DNA of 64,000 nt from Posidonia oceanica (lineage: Eukaryota; Streptophyta; Magnoliopsida; Alismatales; Posidoniaceae): contig JAZBRS010000020.1 in assembly GCA_037176725.1 (NCBI GenBank), positions 101,140,501 through 101,204,500 of the forward strand. The letters are read 5' to 3'. A model generated the notes under the pieces. That model was not told where the DNA came from, searched no databases, and saw only the letters and a program-made list of their open reading frames with translations. Of the stretch, positions 15,711 through 26,967 are shown piece by piece. The position numbers and the translations under genes are program-made. The stretch's first letter is position 1. Each line of letters begins with the position of its first letter.

Positions 15711-16481
15711 TGTAGATAGAAATAAGCAATCTAGAAAGCATAGAGGATTGGGTCCTCAAGCCCTTTTTTTTTTTTTGAAATGGATTGGGACTTCTTGCTT
15801 GGATGCATGCATGTGTGTACGATAGTATGAGGCAGAATGCAGCATCATCAAATGGGAGACCTTTGACTGCCACATGGGAAAAGCAAAAGAAAAAAAAGTA
15901 GAAAGAAAGGAAGAGTGATGGTCAGAAACGATTGGTTCAGCCAAACAGCAAACGACCAATCTCACGTAAGACTATTCCTTCATGAATGACGTAGCTACAT
16001 TGACGTCATTGCCTCCCATAACCCTAACGTCAGCGAATTCCTTTTGGTCCATGCATGCTAGCTGTATTTTGTCAATGTTTCTCGCAGTGCCATTACAATA
16101 CGTGGTACTGTTTGTTCCTTTTATTTAGAAAAGTCTGATGCTGCTGCTAAACCTACGTAGAAGATAAGGGACATGAATGATTTTTATAAGAGCAGCCGCA
16201 CATGTCAGTGAGTAATGTCCGATTACCACGACATGAAATGGGATCAAAGCCTAACCGAGCGAAGACCAACCCTTCACCGTAAATATATGGTTTTTATTTA
16301 AATATATGGTTGTGTGTATGAATTAATTTCAAAAATAACGGTATAACGTTGATAAATTCTAATGCACTCCAGGTCAGACTTTGTTTGGAACTTGGTAAAG
16401 ATATCTGATGATTTACTTCACAAATATGGTCTCTGGTTCAACTCCAGCCAAGGATTAAATGAGTGCAAGGCAACTTGATTT
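15711..16481. other. Non-coding stretch (unit 1; repeated at 54728-55498)
   Basis: No gene or domain is seen. It has a T11 run near 15770, two GACGTCA-like and ACGTCAG motifs at 16000-16035, and AT-rich sequence around 16290-16350. Confidence 0.6.
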
Positions 16482-16644
16482 TGGCTTGCAGAGCCGACCT
16501 GGGAGGTGGAATATCTGGGTCATGTCATCTTACAAGAGGGAGTCTCAGTTAATCCAAGGAAGATTTTGTGTGCTATGGAGTGGCCGAGGCCAACTACACC
16601 CAAGGAATTGAGGGGATTTCTAGGGTTAACTGGTTATCTGACAA
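16482..16644 (+). pseudogene. Gypsy RT fragment (unit 1)
   Basis: Carries the thumb/connection signature of Ty3-Gypsy RT: VEYLGHVI, GVSVNPRKI, AMEWPRPTTPKELRGFLGLT. It breaks off at GYL near 16640. No protease, RNase H or integrase of the same element is nearby, so it is a small insertion relic. Confidence 0.88.
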
Positions 16645-16859
16645 GTACAATCAAACTCCAACATAGGTCAATTAAACTCCGAAGGTGTGTTTAGACTCCG
16701 AAAACGTCAAGTTAAACACTAACGATGCCAGATCAAACCCTAGCAATGCTTGATCGAGGTTTAACGGGGCTTGTTCGCACTCTGACTATTCGACAACATC
16801 CATCCAAAATTAAGCAACAACCTGTTCTAATAGACACACTACTGCTTCTACTGTTCTCA

Positions 16860-17170
16860 AAACCTTTTAGATGTGCGGTCTATCCTCTTCTTCATCCCTA
16901 TACAAAACTTTGTTTTACATCTCCTCGATGTGTCTTTCTGAATTTGTACCTTTACTCATATGGGATGCCATTGCTATCCTATTGCCTCTAAAGCATCATT
17001 TACTACCATGCCCAGGTACTTCTTCTGATATCATAACGGGCCTTGACATTCCCAGCCCATCTTCTTCAGAGCCCGACCCCTTAAACCCATCCGGAAATTC
17101 CCAATTCCCTGGTCGTCCAATTTCCCCACGCAATGAATTTATTGCCGTCGACCAAACACGTTCTATTAAT
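16860..17170 (+). pseudogene. Copia integrase-RT linker fragment (unit 1)
   Basis: Resembles the region after the Copia integrase core: VYPLLHPYTK, then SPRCVFLNLYLYSYGMPLLSY (compare the family's PCVFLGYS..HKGY), then a Ser/Pro-rich linker (PSSSEPDPLNPSGN). It has frameshifts and no catalytic domain. It ends in TGA at about 17172. Confidence 0.6.
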
Positions 17171-17173
17171 TGA

Positions 17174-18109
17174 GATCAATACGAATGATCTGAAGTGCTT
17201 CGACACTACATTAAGCGTTTTACAGTCTATTAGATCTTCCCTAAAATGTTAAGGTCCGCTATCTATTTGGTTTTTCTTTGTTAAACAGAAAGAGAGAGAG
17301 AGAAAGGAGAGGTCTAATGTTAACTAATAGGATAAATCCCATTTAGTCACTTGTGATTTGATTATGGTGTTTCAAGACTCGTTAGAGAGCCGACTTTATT
17401 ATCTACTATTTTTGCATTCAATATTTTTGTTAGATACGTGCTGATTTTATTGTCTAATTCTTCCATAAGTCAATATTACCGTATAGTTGTTAAGTGCATT
17501 GCATGTTTATATTTATTGTCAGTAGCTAAACGAATCTGTACCTTGCTTTAGTTGTTGTCTTTAGAGAAGAGTTTGATGAACTGAATATTCATTGAATTAG
17601 TATGTTTACATCTAGAGTATCTTTTGGATTGGCATAGAGAAATATTGGATCAAAGTTGTATAAGAAACCTCTAAGCATATGTAATAATTTGATAGTGATA
17701 TTGGTGAGATTTCTAAGAGTTAAGGAAGTTGTGTGTGCAAATGGAATTTAAATTAAAAATAAAATATGGTATTTTACAGTTAGCCTTATGTGAGGTTAAT
17801 AATTTTAGAGGAAAACCTAAAATGTTGAGGATGGTATTCTACAAGAACTTCAAATATAATAACCATTATATAATAATAAACCACTATAGACACCTAGATG
17901 TTCATCCATTTTAGCTTGCAAATTGTTTTGGAATTGTATGATTAAGATGTTCTTATTTCTTGTACGATTGTAAATGTGATATTGAATATTGAAATATAAG
18001 AGAAGCATTTGATATTCTCTTGTGGGAATGCTTTTTTTTATGTTATATTGTGTATGTATAAGAAATAGACACATGTATTAATTGATGTGTACACGAGCTA
18101 TGTTAAGAT
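17174..18109. other. AT-rich non-coding stretch (unit 1; repeated at 56191-57126)
   Basis: Nothing recognisable apart from a short (GA)n near 17291-17305. The small frames here carry no domain. Confidence 0.6.
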
Positions 18110-18406
18110 GAACAAATAATTGAAAATAGTATTGCAACAGATGAATTTGCCACTATAGCATAGAACAGCATATATAACAACAAATATATTTGCCGCTATA
18201 GCGGCATATATAGCAGCAAATACATATGTCAGCAGTGTTAAACTTATACCGACAAATAGAAAATTTGCCAGTGTAACCTTTAGCAATACCATGATAGACT
18301 ACAAATAGTTTTTACCGCTAATATGTTACTATAGATCTTTAGTGGCAAATCTAACACCTATAGTGGCAAATTTGAAATGTCATTAATTGCATATTTTGTT
18401 GTTGTG
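18110..18406. mobile_element. Degenerate CACTA-type terminus (unit 1)
   Basis: Repeated motifs in both orientations (TTTGCCACTATAG, TTTGCCGCTATAG, TAGTGGCAAATCT, CTATAGTGGCAAAT) lead to ATTTTGTTGTTGTG at 18393-18406. That is one mismatch from the reverse complement of the CACTACAACAAAA terminus common in plant CACTA elements. Such subterminal arrays bind the transposase in the family. The other end was not found. The motif family differs from that of the CACTA at 22875. Confidence 0.55.
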
Positions 18407-18452
18407 ATTCCTATAAGAAATCCAACAACTAGTATTGATCCAAGCACCTATC

Positions 18453-19979
18453 TGTGGATGTGGATTTGAAGGTGTTTATGAAGATGACAACGCTTCCACA
18501 ACGTTATCAACTTTGTTTGTGATCGCCACATATCAATGGGCAGACAAGGCACTTAGGGAAATGATGTTGATGTGGATACTCGACTCACTGGATCGACGGC
18601 AGGATGTCGTCCAGTGGCTTCTTCGTGTTACGTGAGCGTTTTCCTTTTCCTTCAAAACAAATAAAAATAAAAGATCTACATAAGTTTGTGTGTACTAAAT
18701 GATAATAAGAAAAGACAGAGAATAATATGAACAAATGAATCTAATACTAACCGGGGGTTGTTCCCCACATACATATGTTATGGGTCATATGTTAAGGAAT
18801 GCAATAATGAAATGAAAAAGATTGGAAGAAGATACTCCCTTCACCCTCGTGCTGTATGCGGTGGAGTGAGGAAGTGGAGGCACGGTTGGAGCTCCGGCTA
18901 GGCTCGAGATCTCTGGGATCTAGGGTTTCTCTAGATTGAAGGTGGAGGCTAGGGTTTCTCTCTCTCTCTAAAGGTGGCCTCCTTAAACCCTAAAATTGGC
19001 TCCTCCCGTGCACTGACTCACGGGACCTATTTATAGGTTCATAGGACACAGGTGGCTCAACCCTAGGAAGTTTATAGAAAAAAACTAATTTTTAGGGTTA
19101 TTCGCCGCATAGGGGGGGTGACTGGGACATGTATATCTCGAAAAGATAGAGAAAATCCGGAAGACCAGGTCAATCAGAGTCCACGTCAGCTAGTCGCCGC
19201 ATATAGTGGCGCCTAGCTGCTGCATTATTCTAGGCAACTAAAATATTTGTTTCTAATTTTTAGAAGATTCTAAGGGATTGGCTTCTGATTTTTAGAGATT
19301 GTATTAGCACATTAAAACGTGTTAAAAATCAAGATATTTATTGTGAAGCCACCTAGGATTTTCTAGATTGTTCTTTGATTGTTTTATTTATGATATATGT
19401 GTTATACCATATATTAATTGCTAGAAAATCACATAAATATCAATAATTTATGGAAAAATGTTATAATAGCTTATAAAATTTCCGTATATTATATTAATGC
19501 CCAGGATATTGATATTAAGCTGGAGAGAGAGAAATGGTGCTAGTCGCCTCTCACACAGGCGCCTACACAGTCCAATCGCCCCTCTGAAAGGCGTCTGGCT
19601 GTGTCGCCACTCTGGGAGGCAACTAGCTAAGTCTTTTGCATTTTTAACCCTGTCTTTTAAGTTTGATCCAAAAAACTCGATAAAAGCCCAGAAAACTTCA
19701 GAGATCTCATGAAATCATAGAAACATCTTCTTTAACTCAAATCTGCCATGGATTTGAGTGGGATAAAGTGTGCTCAAGGTACTCGGACTTGCCACGAGTC
19801 TGAGTGCATTAGCTATGCCACAGCTAACAACCTTAAGTCAAGTAAAATCAAGTCTTGTTTTTAAGCAAAACATGAAAACTCTTGAAAATATGTTATTAAG
19901 CCTTAGTTATGTGATCTGGATGCCTCAGAAGTTCCTGTCCTCTATGAACTCTGGGAAATGCCAAAATGGAATATCTACA
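18453..19979 (-). mobile_element. Solo Gypsy LTR with 5-bp target duplication (unit 1)
   Basis: Plus-strand ends TGTGGATG and AATATCTACA. On the minus strand it opens TGTAGATATTCCATTTTGGC, like the LTR at 12185-13435, with which it shares internal order (GTGATCGCC, TTTTCCTT.CAAAACA). Flanking CTATC at 18448-18452 and 19980-19984 is a perfect 5-bp target-site duplication, so this is a solo LTR left by LTR-LTR recombination. The 66- to 76-aa frames inside are chance. Confidence 0.88.
19100..19625. repeat. CGCC/GGCG palindrome clusters in the solo LTR (unit 1)
   Basis: Two clusters. 19100-19225 has CGCCGCATATAGTGGCG and flanking CTAG. 19541-19623 has GTCGCCTCTCACACAGGCGCC, CGCCCCTCTGAAAGGCG and CGCCACTCTGGGAGGC. 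Each unit is a short hairpin of CGCC/GGCG arms with a 6-9 nt loop. Confidence 0.75.
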
Positions 19980-20379
19980 CTATCAAGCAATCAAAGTTAG
20001 AAATTAGCAATACAATGGTCAAATCCTAGGTTTGCAAACATTCTAAAGATGATCAGCGAGTCAATTCATTGAAATTAGACACCAAATGGACTGAAATTAT
20101 AGACCAGCATGGTTCTTCGTTGAAGATTGATATTATAGTGTGTTTGATCCAAATTTGAGCAATTGAAAACAAAATGAAGATATCTAACAATAGTTTTCAA
20201 ATTTTGAAGATGTTCAGGTCAAGGCAACATGACGATGCATCAACTTAGGTGGAGTTGAGGTGGAGGACTTTTTAGTGGATTCATGAAGATGCTGGTCCCA
20301 TAACATGATTTGTTTCGTATCTCTGTAATAGACAATGAAATAAATAATGCAAATAGCATTTCTGATTATTCTTTGTACT

Positions 20380-22874
20380 TATTGTCTGATTGTGATTTAT
20401 GGCATGCTAGATTAGTTCATCTTAGAAAATAAAAAATGGAACAAATGGTAAAATTGGACCTTCTCCAAAATATTCATAAGATGGAATTAACCCCATGTCA
20501 ACATTGCTTAGTTGGAAAAATGACTAAGAAACCATTTGGTGTTGGACATATGGAAAATGAATTATTAGCCTTGATACATTCAGATGTATGTGGTCTACTT
20601 AGTGTGAAAACTTATAATAATAAGGAATATTTTGTAACATTCATAGATGATTATTTTAGATATGCATATGTTTATTTAATCTCACGTAAAACAGAAGTGT
20701 TAAGTTGCTTTAGGAAATATAAAGTAGAAGTGGAAAAGTAACTTGGAAGAAGCATTAAGGTATTAAGATCTAATAGAGGTGGAGAATACAATTCAAAGAA
20801 ATTTGAATCATATTGTCAATAGTATGGAATAAAGAAGCACATTACTATGCCATATACGCCACAACAAAATGGTGTGGCAGAACGGAAAAACAGAACTCTA
20901 ATGAATTCTGTTAGATGCATGCTATCACATCATGCCTCCCAAAGGAATTTTGGGGAGAGGCATTACTCACAGCAAATTACACTTTGAATAGAATACCTAC
21001 CAAATCTGTCACAGGAATCCCTTATGAGTTGTCTACAATCACTTGATCCAGTAGTGAAGCCTCTTTGTGGTTGTACAAGAGATTGGGATTTCGAATCCCA
21101 CAGACATCAAATAAAAGAAAAAACAAAAAAAATTGCTTAAAAAAACCACTTATGAGTTGTGGAATGGAAGAAAACCTAATATCAATCATCTAAGGAAATG
21201 TGATTCAATAGCTCATGTACTCATTCCAAGTCAACTCAGGGACAAATTAGATTTTAGAACATTAAAGTGCAGATTTATAGGATATTGTGATAAATTATCA
21301 GGATATAGATTTTTCCATAAGGAAAAAGGAATTATTGAGTATAGAGATGTTACATTTCTAGAAAATCTAAAGGAAGAAGAGCATACTCAAGATAAAGATG
21401 AACCATTATCAATAATTGGAGTTGATTACTTTAACGGTGTTCAAGGAAATGATTTAGAAAATGAGGATCAACCAAACATAGAAATACAAATGAACCCATG
21501 GAAATAGTGGGGAATAGCCAAAATAACCAGTATGATCAATCAAATATGGAAAATATTGATGAGCTCGTAAATGACCCACCTGATGCTCCTAGAAATAAAA
21601 GAATAAGAACTCAACCCTCATGGATGAATGATTACCATTTGTATTCTTGTGAGACATCATGTTTCTTGACAGATATAAATCAGGAAAATCACATGGAACC
21701 CATGACATATAATGATGTGATTAAATCACATGAAAAAGATTTGTGGCTTGAAGCCATGAATGATGAAATTGATTCCATGAAAAGGAATATTGTTTGGAAA
21801 TTGTGTGATTTACATAAGGAAAGAAAGGCTATAGGATGCAAATGGGTATTCAAGAAGAAGCTGAGAGTAGATGAGTCAATAGACAAGTTCAAGGCTCGAT
21901 TGGTAGCTAAAGGTTATACACAAAAGGAAGGAATTGACTTCAGGAAACATATTCTCCAGTAGCAAAGTTTACATCAATTAGAATTATACTATCAATTGTA
22001 GCACACTTAAATTTAGAATTACATCAAATAGATGTTAAAACTACATTTCTTAATGGAGAATTGCAGGAATACATATACATGTGCCAGCCTGAGGGATTTC
22101 AGGTGGAAGGACATAAAGAAAAAGTGTACAAATTGAACAAATCAGTATATAAATTAAAGCAATTTCTAGACAATGGTATCTCAAATTTCATATTGTGATT
22201 GTCCAAATGGGATTTATCTCAAATAGATTGGATAATTGTGTATATGTCATAAAAAGTGAGAGTAGTTTTATAATATTGTATTTATATGTAGATGATATTT
22301 TGCTTGCCATAAATGACATGGAATTGTTGAAAAAAGTGAAAAATGAACTTAGTGAGAAATTTGAGATTTGAGATGAAGGACATGGGAGAAGCATCTTATG
22401 TCCTTGGAATACAGATCTTTAGAGATCGAAAGTCTAGAATGCTGAGTATAAATCAGGAAAAGAATTTACACTCAGTACTTAAAAGGTTTGGCATGCAAAA
22501 TTGTGCCCCTGCACCTACACCATATGTGTATAGAAAAAGAATGAATAAAAATCAATGTCCTGGAAAAGGATAGAAACCTCTGAAAATACCATATGCACAA
22601 GCGGTTGGAAGTTTAATGTATGCTATGTTGTGTACTAGACTGGATATGGCATATTCGGTGAGTTTGGTTAGCAAATATCAAAGTAATCCTAGACCAACAC
22701 ATTGGGAAGCTGTTAAGAGGATTATGAAGTATATCAAGGACACGTTGCAACACAAACTAGTATATGAAGCGGAAATGCTGGAAGTAGTAGGTTATTCAGA
22801 TGTAGACTTTGAAGTGATAAAGATGATAGAAAGTCCACATTCGGACACTTGTTCATCTTTGGTGGTGATGTTGT
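20380..22874 (+). pseudogene. Copia pol, 5' part: pre-integrase, integrase, RT (unit 1)
   Basis: Domain order on the plus strand: GAG-pre-integrase (LWHARLVH at about 20400, then CQHCLVGK as the Cys pair), integrase core ([47 protein letters not shown]), linker, RT (ARLVAKGYTQKEGIDF, HQIDVKT.FLNGELQEYIYM, the YVDDI active site at about 22290, DMKDMGEASYVLGIQIF), and the start of RNase H (GYSDVDF). Several stops and frameshifts occur. The expected third acidic integrase residue (RSDRGGE) is Asn. The frame is interrupted by a SINE-like insert at 21033 and by the CACTA at 22875, and it continues at 34664. Unit 1 additionally lacks one T near 20930, which shifts the integrase frame. Confidence 0.94.
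21033..21148 (+). mobile_element. SINE-like insert with 12-bp target duplication (unit 1)
   Basis: A 116-bp insertion in the Copia frame, flanked by identical 12-mers CTTATGAGTTGT at 21021-21032 and 21149-21160. It contains GGGATTTCGAATCCCAC, which matches a tRNA T-arm / pol III B box, and ends in an A-rich tail (AAAAGAAAAAACAAAAAAAA...). A-box-like sequence is weak, so it may be a 5'-truncated tRNA-derived SINE. Confidence 0.72.
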
Positions 22875-22904
22875 CACTACTAGAAAAACAGGAAATCGCG
22901 AGGA

Positions 22905-23380
22905 CAAATGTCCTCGCTAAATCCTCGCGAAGTCCTCGCAATCTCCTCGCTAATGGCTTTAGCGAGGACTTTGCGAGGATATCAAGTCCTCGCATAATGC
23001 TACGTCGTTAAAAGCCATTTGCGAAGATATTTCCTAGCAAATCCTCGCTAAATCATTGCGAGGACTTCGCGAGGAAATAAAGTCCTTGCAATATCTTTAT
23101 TATTACTCGCTATCTCCTCGCAAAGTCGACCTTATATCCTTGCAAAAATATTAAAAAAAATAAAATAAATAAATCTTGTGAGGACATAGCGAGGATAATT
23201 TCTCGTAATTTACTCGTTATATATTAGCGAGGATATTGCGTGGAATATGTTCCTCGTAATATCCTCGCAAAGACCTCATTATTACCTCGCTATGTGCTCG
23301 CTATTCCTGTGCATACCACAGTTTTAGCGAGGACTTAGCGAGGAAATATCCTCGCTAAGTCCTCGCTAATTCTAGGCAGT
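22905..23380. repeat. CACTA left subterminal repeats (unit 1)
   Basis: More than 25 copies of CCTCGC or GCGAGGA in both orientations, often paired as GCGAGGAcaaatgTCCTCGC or TAGCGAGGAaataTCCTCGCTA hairpins. In En/Spm-type elements such motifs are transposase-binding sites. Confidence 0.88.
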
Positions 23381-23634
23381 GGGAAAAAAAATATAATGAT
23401 TACATCCACATCTACAAAAAATAAGATTAATATACCTGTTAAAATGACATTCATATGCATTCACAAAAATAAAATTACACATCCACCAATTTTAAAAAAA
23501 AAATATCAATTGATATTACGACATAATTAAGATTTTACATATCTATTTGTTCACAACATTCATGATATTACAACACTGAAATGATATAATACAAGTCACT
23601 CGTCCCCATACAAGTCAAAACGACATAATACAAA

Positions 23635-24111
23635 TCATTTTCTTCTTCTACCGACTTGCTTTCCTTTACCTTTTGAGGAAGATACATGAATAGAACGACG
23701 ATCTCGTCTGTACTTCTCGTAATCCTCTTCGTCGTCATTCGACAAATCAACTTCCTGCTCGTCCGAGTATCTTCTGATTATAAAAAACAAACTTACAAAT
23801 ATGTTATGATGGATAATGATTATATTATAATGTTAAATTCAATATAACAATTAATGCATATCAAAAAATTTATAACTGCATAAAACTTTACCTTATAAGT
23901 CGGTCCTCCAAAGCATGTATTTCATCTGTTATTTTTGTGGTTATTTTGGTACTTAAACTCTCCTCCAATGTAGTCGTCATATGTGACAACTGAGAACTGA
24001 AAAAATTTGGATCAATTGAAGCAAAGGGCTGAGTTGAAAATGGATACTGCGCCGTAGAACCCGTAGAAGAACCAATAATAAACTCTTCTGAGTAGTATGG
24101 ATCAAGATCAC
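23635..24111 (-). pseudogene. CACTA gene, last two exons (unit 1)
   Basis: Minus-strand exons 24111..23892 and 23773..23635 joined by a clean GT-AG intron (AAG|GTAAAG ... AATCAG|AAG) in phase 2. The upstream exon has DLDPYYSEEF, SIDPNFFSSQLSHM and a likely coiled stretch EESLSTKITTKITDEIHALE. The last exon is acidic then basic (DLSNDDEEDYEKYRRDRR, GKGKQVGRRRK) and ends in TGA. This is the general make-up of the second, non-TNP2 protein of plant CACTA elements. I cannot name the family with certainty. The N-terminal side is cut at 24111 by the LTR element and resumes at 30907. Confidence 0.55.
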
Positions 24112-25384
24112 TGATGTAAATTTTAATTAACCGCAAGTGCACGATGTACTATGTAGTACGTATGCAAAATACAGGTCGATCCCATAGAGAATAATGTTTG
24201 AAAACAAAAACTTATTATCAGCTATTGAAAGGATGGTTGAGAGAGATGATGATTAAGAACTACAAATAGAAAATGTAAATCAAACTAATTAAAACAAACC
24301 TAGGGCTTTGAAACCATTTATGTAAAATCCAATATGCATGATTAAATCCACTCTTGTCTCTCTTCATGATCTAAATAGTTTACTCAATGGTTCTTATCCT
24401 AACAAGCATAACCTATATGCAAAGCACTATAGATTATCAAGTCCTAAAATAAAATCACACAAAATAAACTAAATCAAATGATATACGATAGATCTGCGAT
24501 TATATACACAACCCTCAAGTATTCTTCCCCAAGTATAGACTAAAAAGATATTATCAATATTAATCTATCAAGGTTTATCGAATAATGAATGATCCATGTC
24601 ATATACATTCAGTCTACATAATCATAGCATTTAAGCACGAGAAGACAAAGAGAAACTTAATCACAACACATGAACATACATGAACTTCATCTAAACCCTA
24701 GATCTAAGAACTTAGCCACGCATGATAATGGAAAACATAAAACTAAAAGAAAGGGAAAGAGAAGAACAAGACATAATTAATAGAAAGAAAATGAACTTCT
24801 ATTGATAAAAATACATTGATTACAGAAACTCAGCTTCAAGAACTCTAAACAATGGAGGAAGAAAGCTTAAGCCTAATGTGGTAGATTAAGGATCCCCTAG
24901 GGTTTACACAATGGGTCCCTTTTATAGGTTTATAAGGCTTGACCGTCACATAAACAAATCCAGATACAAATGAGGAAACTGAATTTCAATTACAAGATAT
25001 TTCCATGATATTTCTGTGATTTCCAAAGACGAAGTCAAACATATCTTCTCTGGGCGCCTAGGAGGCTCTAGATGTGCTTTTGGGCGCCTGGGGAGTGCCA
25101 CCTGTTCCTGAATTTTCTCCAACTTTGTTGCTTCTGTTATCTTATCTTACTCCTCGTGTTCACACACGTGGAAAAGATATATTTGATATCTTACACGAAT
25201 TTCCATTTCTTTTATCCTTGGATTTGCATTTTTTTTGTCTTTTATCATTTTTCCTCCTTCTTTTCCTCTTTTCTCTTCAGGTCCAAAGTTCCTACACAAA
25301 TTGCACAAAATACGTCGAGTAATATTATTTATGAATAAAAGAGATAAATATGGGCATAAAATATGTAAGAATAATGTGCTAATA
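24112..25384 (-). repeat. 3' LTR of the nested element (unit 1)
   Basis: Starts (plus) TGATGTAAATTTTAATTAACC and ends ...AATAATGTGCTAAT. It contains GGGCGCC / GGCGC palindromes at 25052-25100, here partly decayed (GGCTC, GAGTGCC) compared with the other LTR. The 81- to 88-aa frames at 25072-25338 are chance frames across this block. Confidence 0.88.
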
Positions 25385-25410
25385 AAATACTCCCATACCT
25401 ATCTTTTGCT
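25385..25410 (-). other. Polypurine tract of the nested element
   Basis: The minus strand reads AGCAAAAGATAGGTATGGGAG immediately upstream of the 3' LTR. A similar, longer purine run (GGTATGGGGGGAGTC, minus strand) occurs at about 26760-26775 inside the element, suggesting a duplicated 3' region or a second priming site. Confidence 0.55.
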
Positions 25411-26444
25411 AGTCCTCGAGCAAAACTGACTCAAAAGAAAGAACAAATAAAGAAAGAAAATCCTAACTCACTTTCGCAGGAATCGCGATTGCACTTAGCA
25501 CGTGCAACAAGCCTTTAAACCCCTAGGTTGCCCTAAGGGACGAGTGGTGTCTCATGAGGGTTTGCAGCGGATCTACTCACAAAATCCCAGAAGAAAAGGA
25601 AAATAAAGAAAGATAAAAAAAAGTTATTTACACGATCACTATCCACAATATTTTAACAGGTTAGGAGGCTTCTAAACTACCTTGAGTTTTTATTCTCCAG
25701 CTCTACCTCAAGTCAAGATCTCTCTCTCCTCCTCATGTTATAGAGACTCTTTCTTATCTTTCACATCATCCTTCTTAAAATTTGACTCATATGCACTTTG
25801 TGTTTGTGAAAATAATCCTTAACAATGATTTTTCAAGTCCAACCTGAGCACCTTTTCATCTTTTTTGAATAATTTAGGGAACTATATTCTTGCTTTCTTA
25901 GACTTTTTCTTGGCTACCTATTTACCGAGCTTTAGTTCGGTGATTCCCAAACCAGATGGCTTTAGGACACCAGGTGTTGAGACACCTCTAAGGACTTAAT
26001 TACTCAAGTAACCAAGGCCACAAAGACAAGATTTTTCTTTTTCATGCTTTTGCCCTCCAAACACCTTTTTACGTGAATATCCAATGCTTCCTGAGGCACG
26101 GTTACCCAGTTACTCAGTGATTGTTAGACCTTCAGCACTCTTTTTTTCTTCTCTTTTTCTCTTTTGATGCTCTGGTGTTTCAGGTCTTCCTTTATTCTCC
26201 ATAGTCAAGGACTAAAGTGTAAGTGCAAGATAAGGTACACATGTGCTTAAGGATAATCCTGATGATGCTATTTTTTAGATTTTGTCTCCACTCTAGGGTT
26301 TGAGAGATTCCATCCTATCAGTTTTACCTTTGAACTCCAACTCGAAGTTACTTATCCACCCCTAGCTAGCTAAATTATTATGGATAATTCCTAATTTGTT
26401 TTTGTTTTTATTCTTATAAATATATTTTTTTAAAATTTTTGGAG
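25411..26444. other. 3' internal region of the nested element, non-coding
   Basis: No domain is seen on either strand between the gag-like frame or tandem repeats and the polypurine tract. Confidence 0.5.
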
Positions 26445-26755
26445 AAAAGATACACAAAAGATTCTAACTAAAGAAAATGAAAAGAAAACTTTTGTACATA
26501 CAACTCTAACTCTAAGAAAACTTTATTTATTTTTATTTATTTATATATATATATATTTTTATTATTTTTTTAAATGAAATGTCACACAAAAAACTCTAAC
26601 TAAAGAAAATGAAAGAAAACTTTTGTACATACAACTCTAACTTTAAGAAAACTTATTATTATTTTTATTTTTTTTGTTTTATTTTTGTTTTTTAATTTTT
26701 TTTTTTGAAATGTCACACAAAAAACTCTAACTAAAGAAAATAAAAAAGACGCAAA
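26445..26755. repeat. Tandem repeat, three copies of about 130 bp
   Basis: Each copy has CACAAAAAACTCTAACTAAAG and GTACATACAACTCTAACT followed by a T/A-rich spacer. Starts are near 26450, 26582 and 26713; the third is truncated. It lies between the gag-like frame and the 3' LTR. Confidence 0.88.
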
Positions 26756-26967
26756 GAAGACTCCCCCCATACCTAAACCATGCATTGTCCTCAATGTATG
26801 CAACAATTGATATGATCAATGAAAAACAATTAAAATTAGAACAATGATACCTAATTTGGGATGGAGTGTTTCTACTGCTAAGAAAAGAAAAGTTATGTAC
26901 ATTTTATACATATTCACAATTGAGGTGCATGAAAATCCAAGACCTCATCAATCTCTAGGGCATAATC

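Noticed and set aside
21033..21148. Functional tRNA gene
   Set aside because: Only a T-arm/B-box match is present; the acceptor and D arms cannot be formed. The A tail and target duplication point to a SINE-like insert.
25072..25338. ORFs repeated at 25072 and 30595
   Set aside because: They are the two LTR copies of one retroelement. Similarity reflects LTR identity and the frames are not equally conserved.
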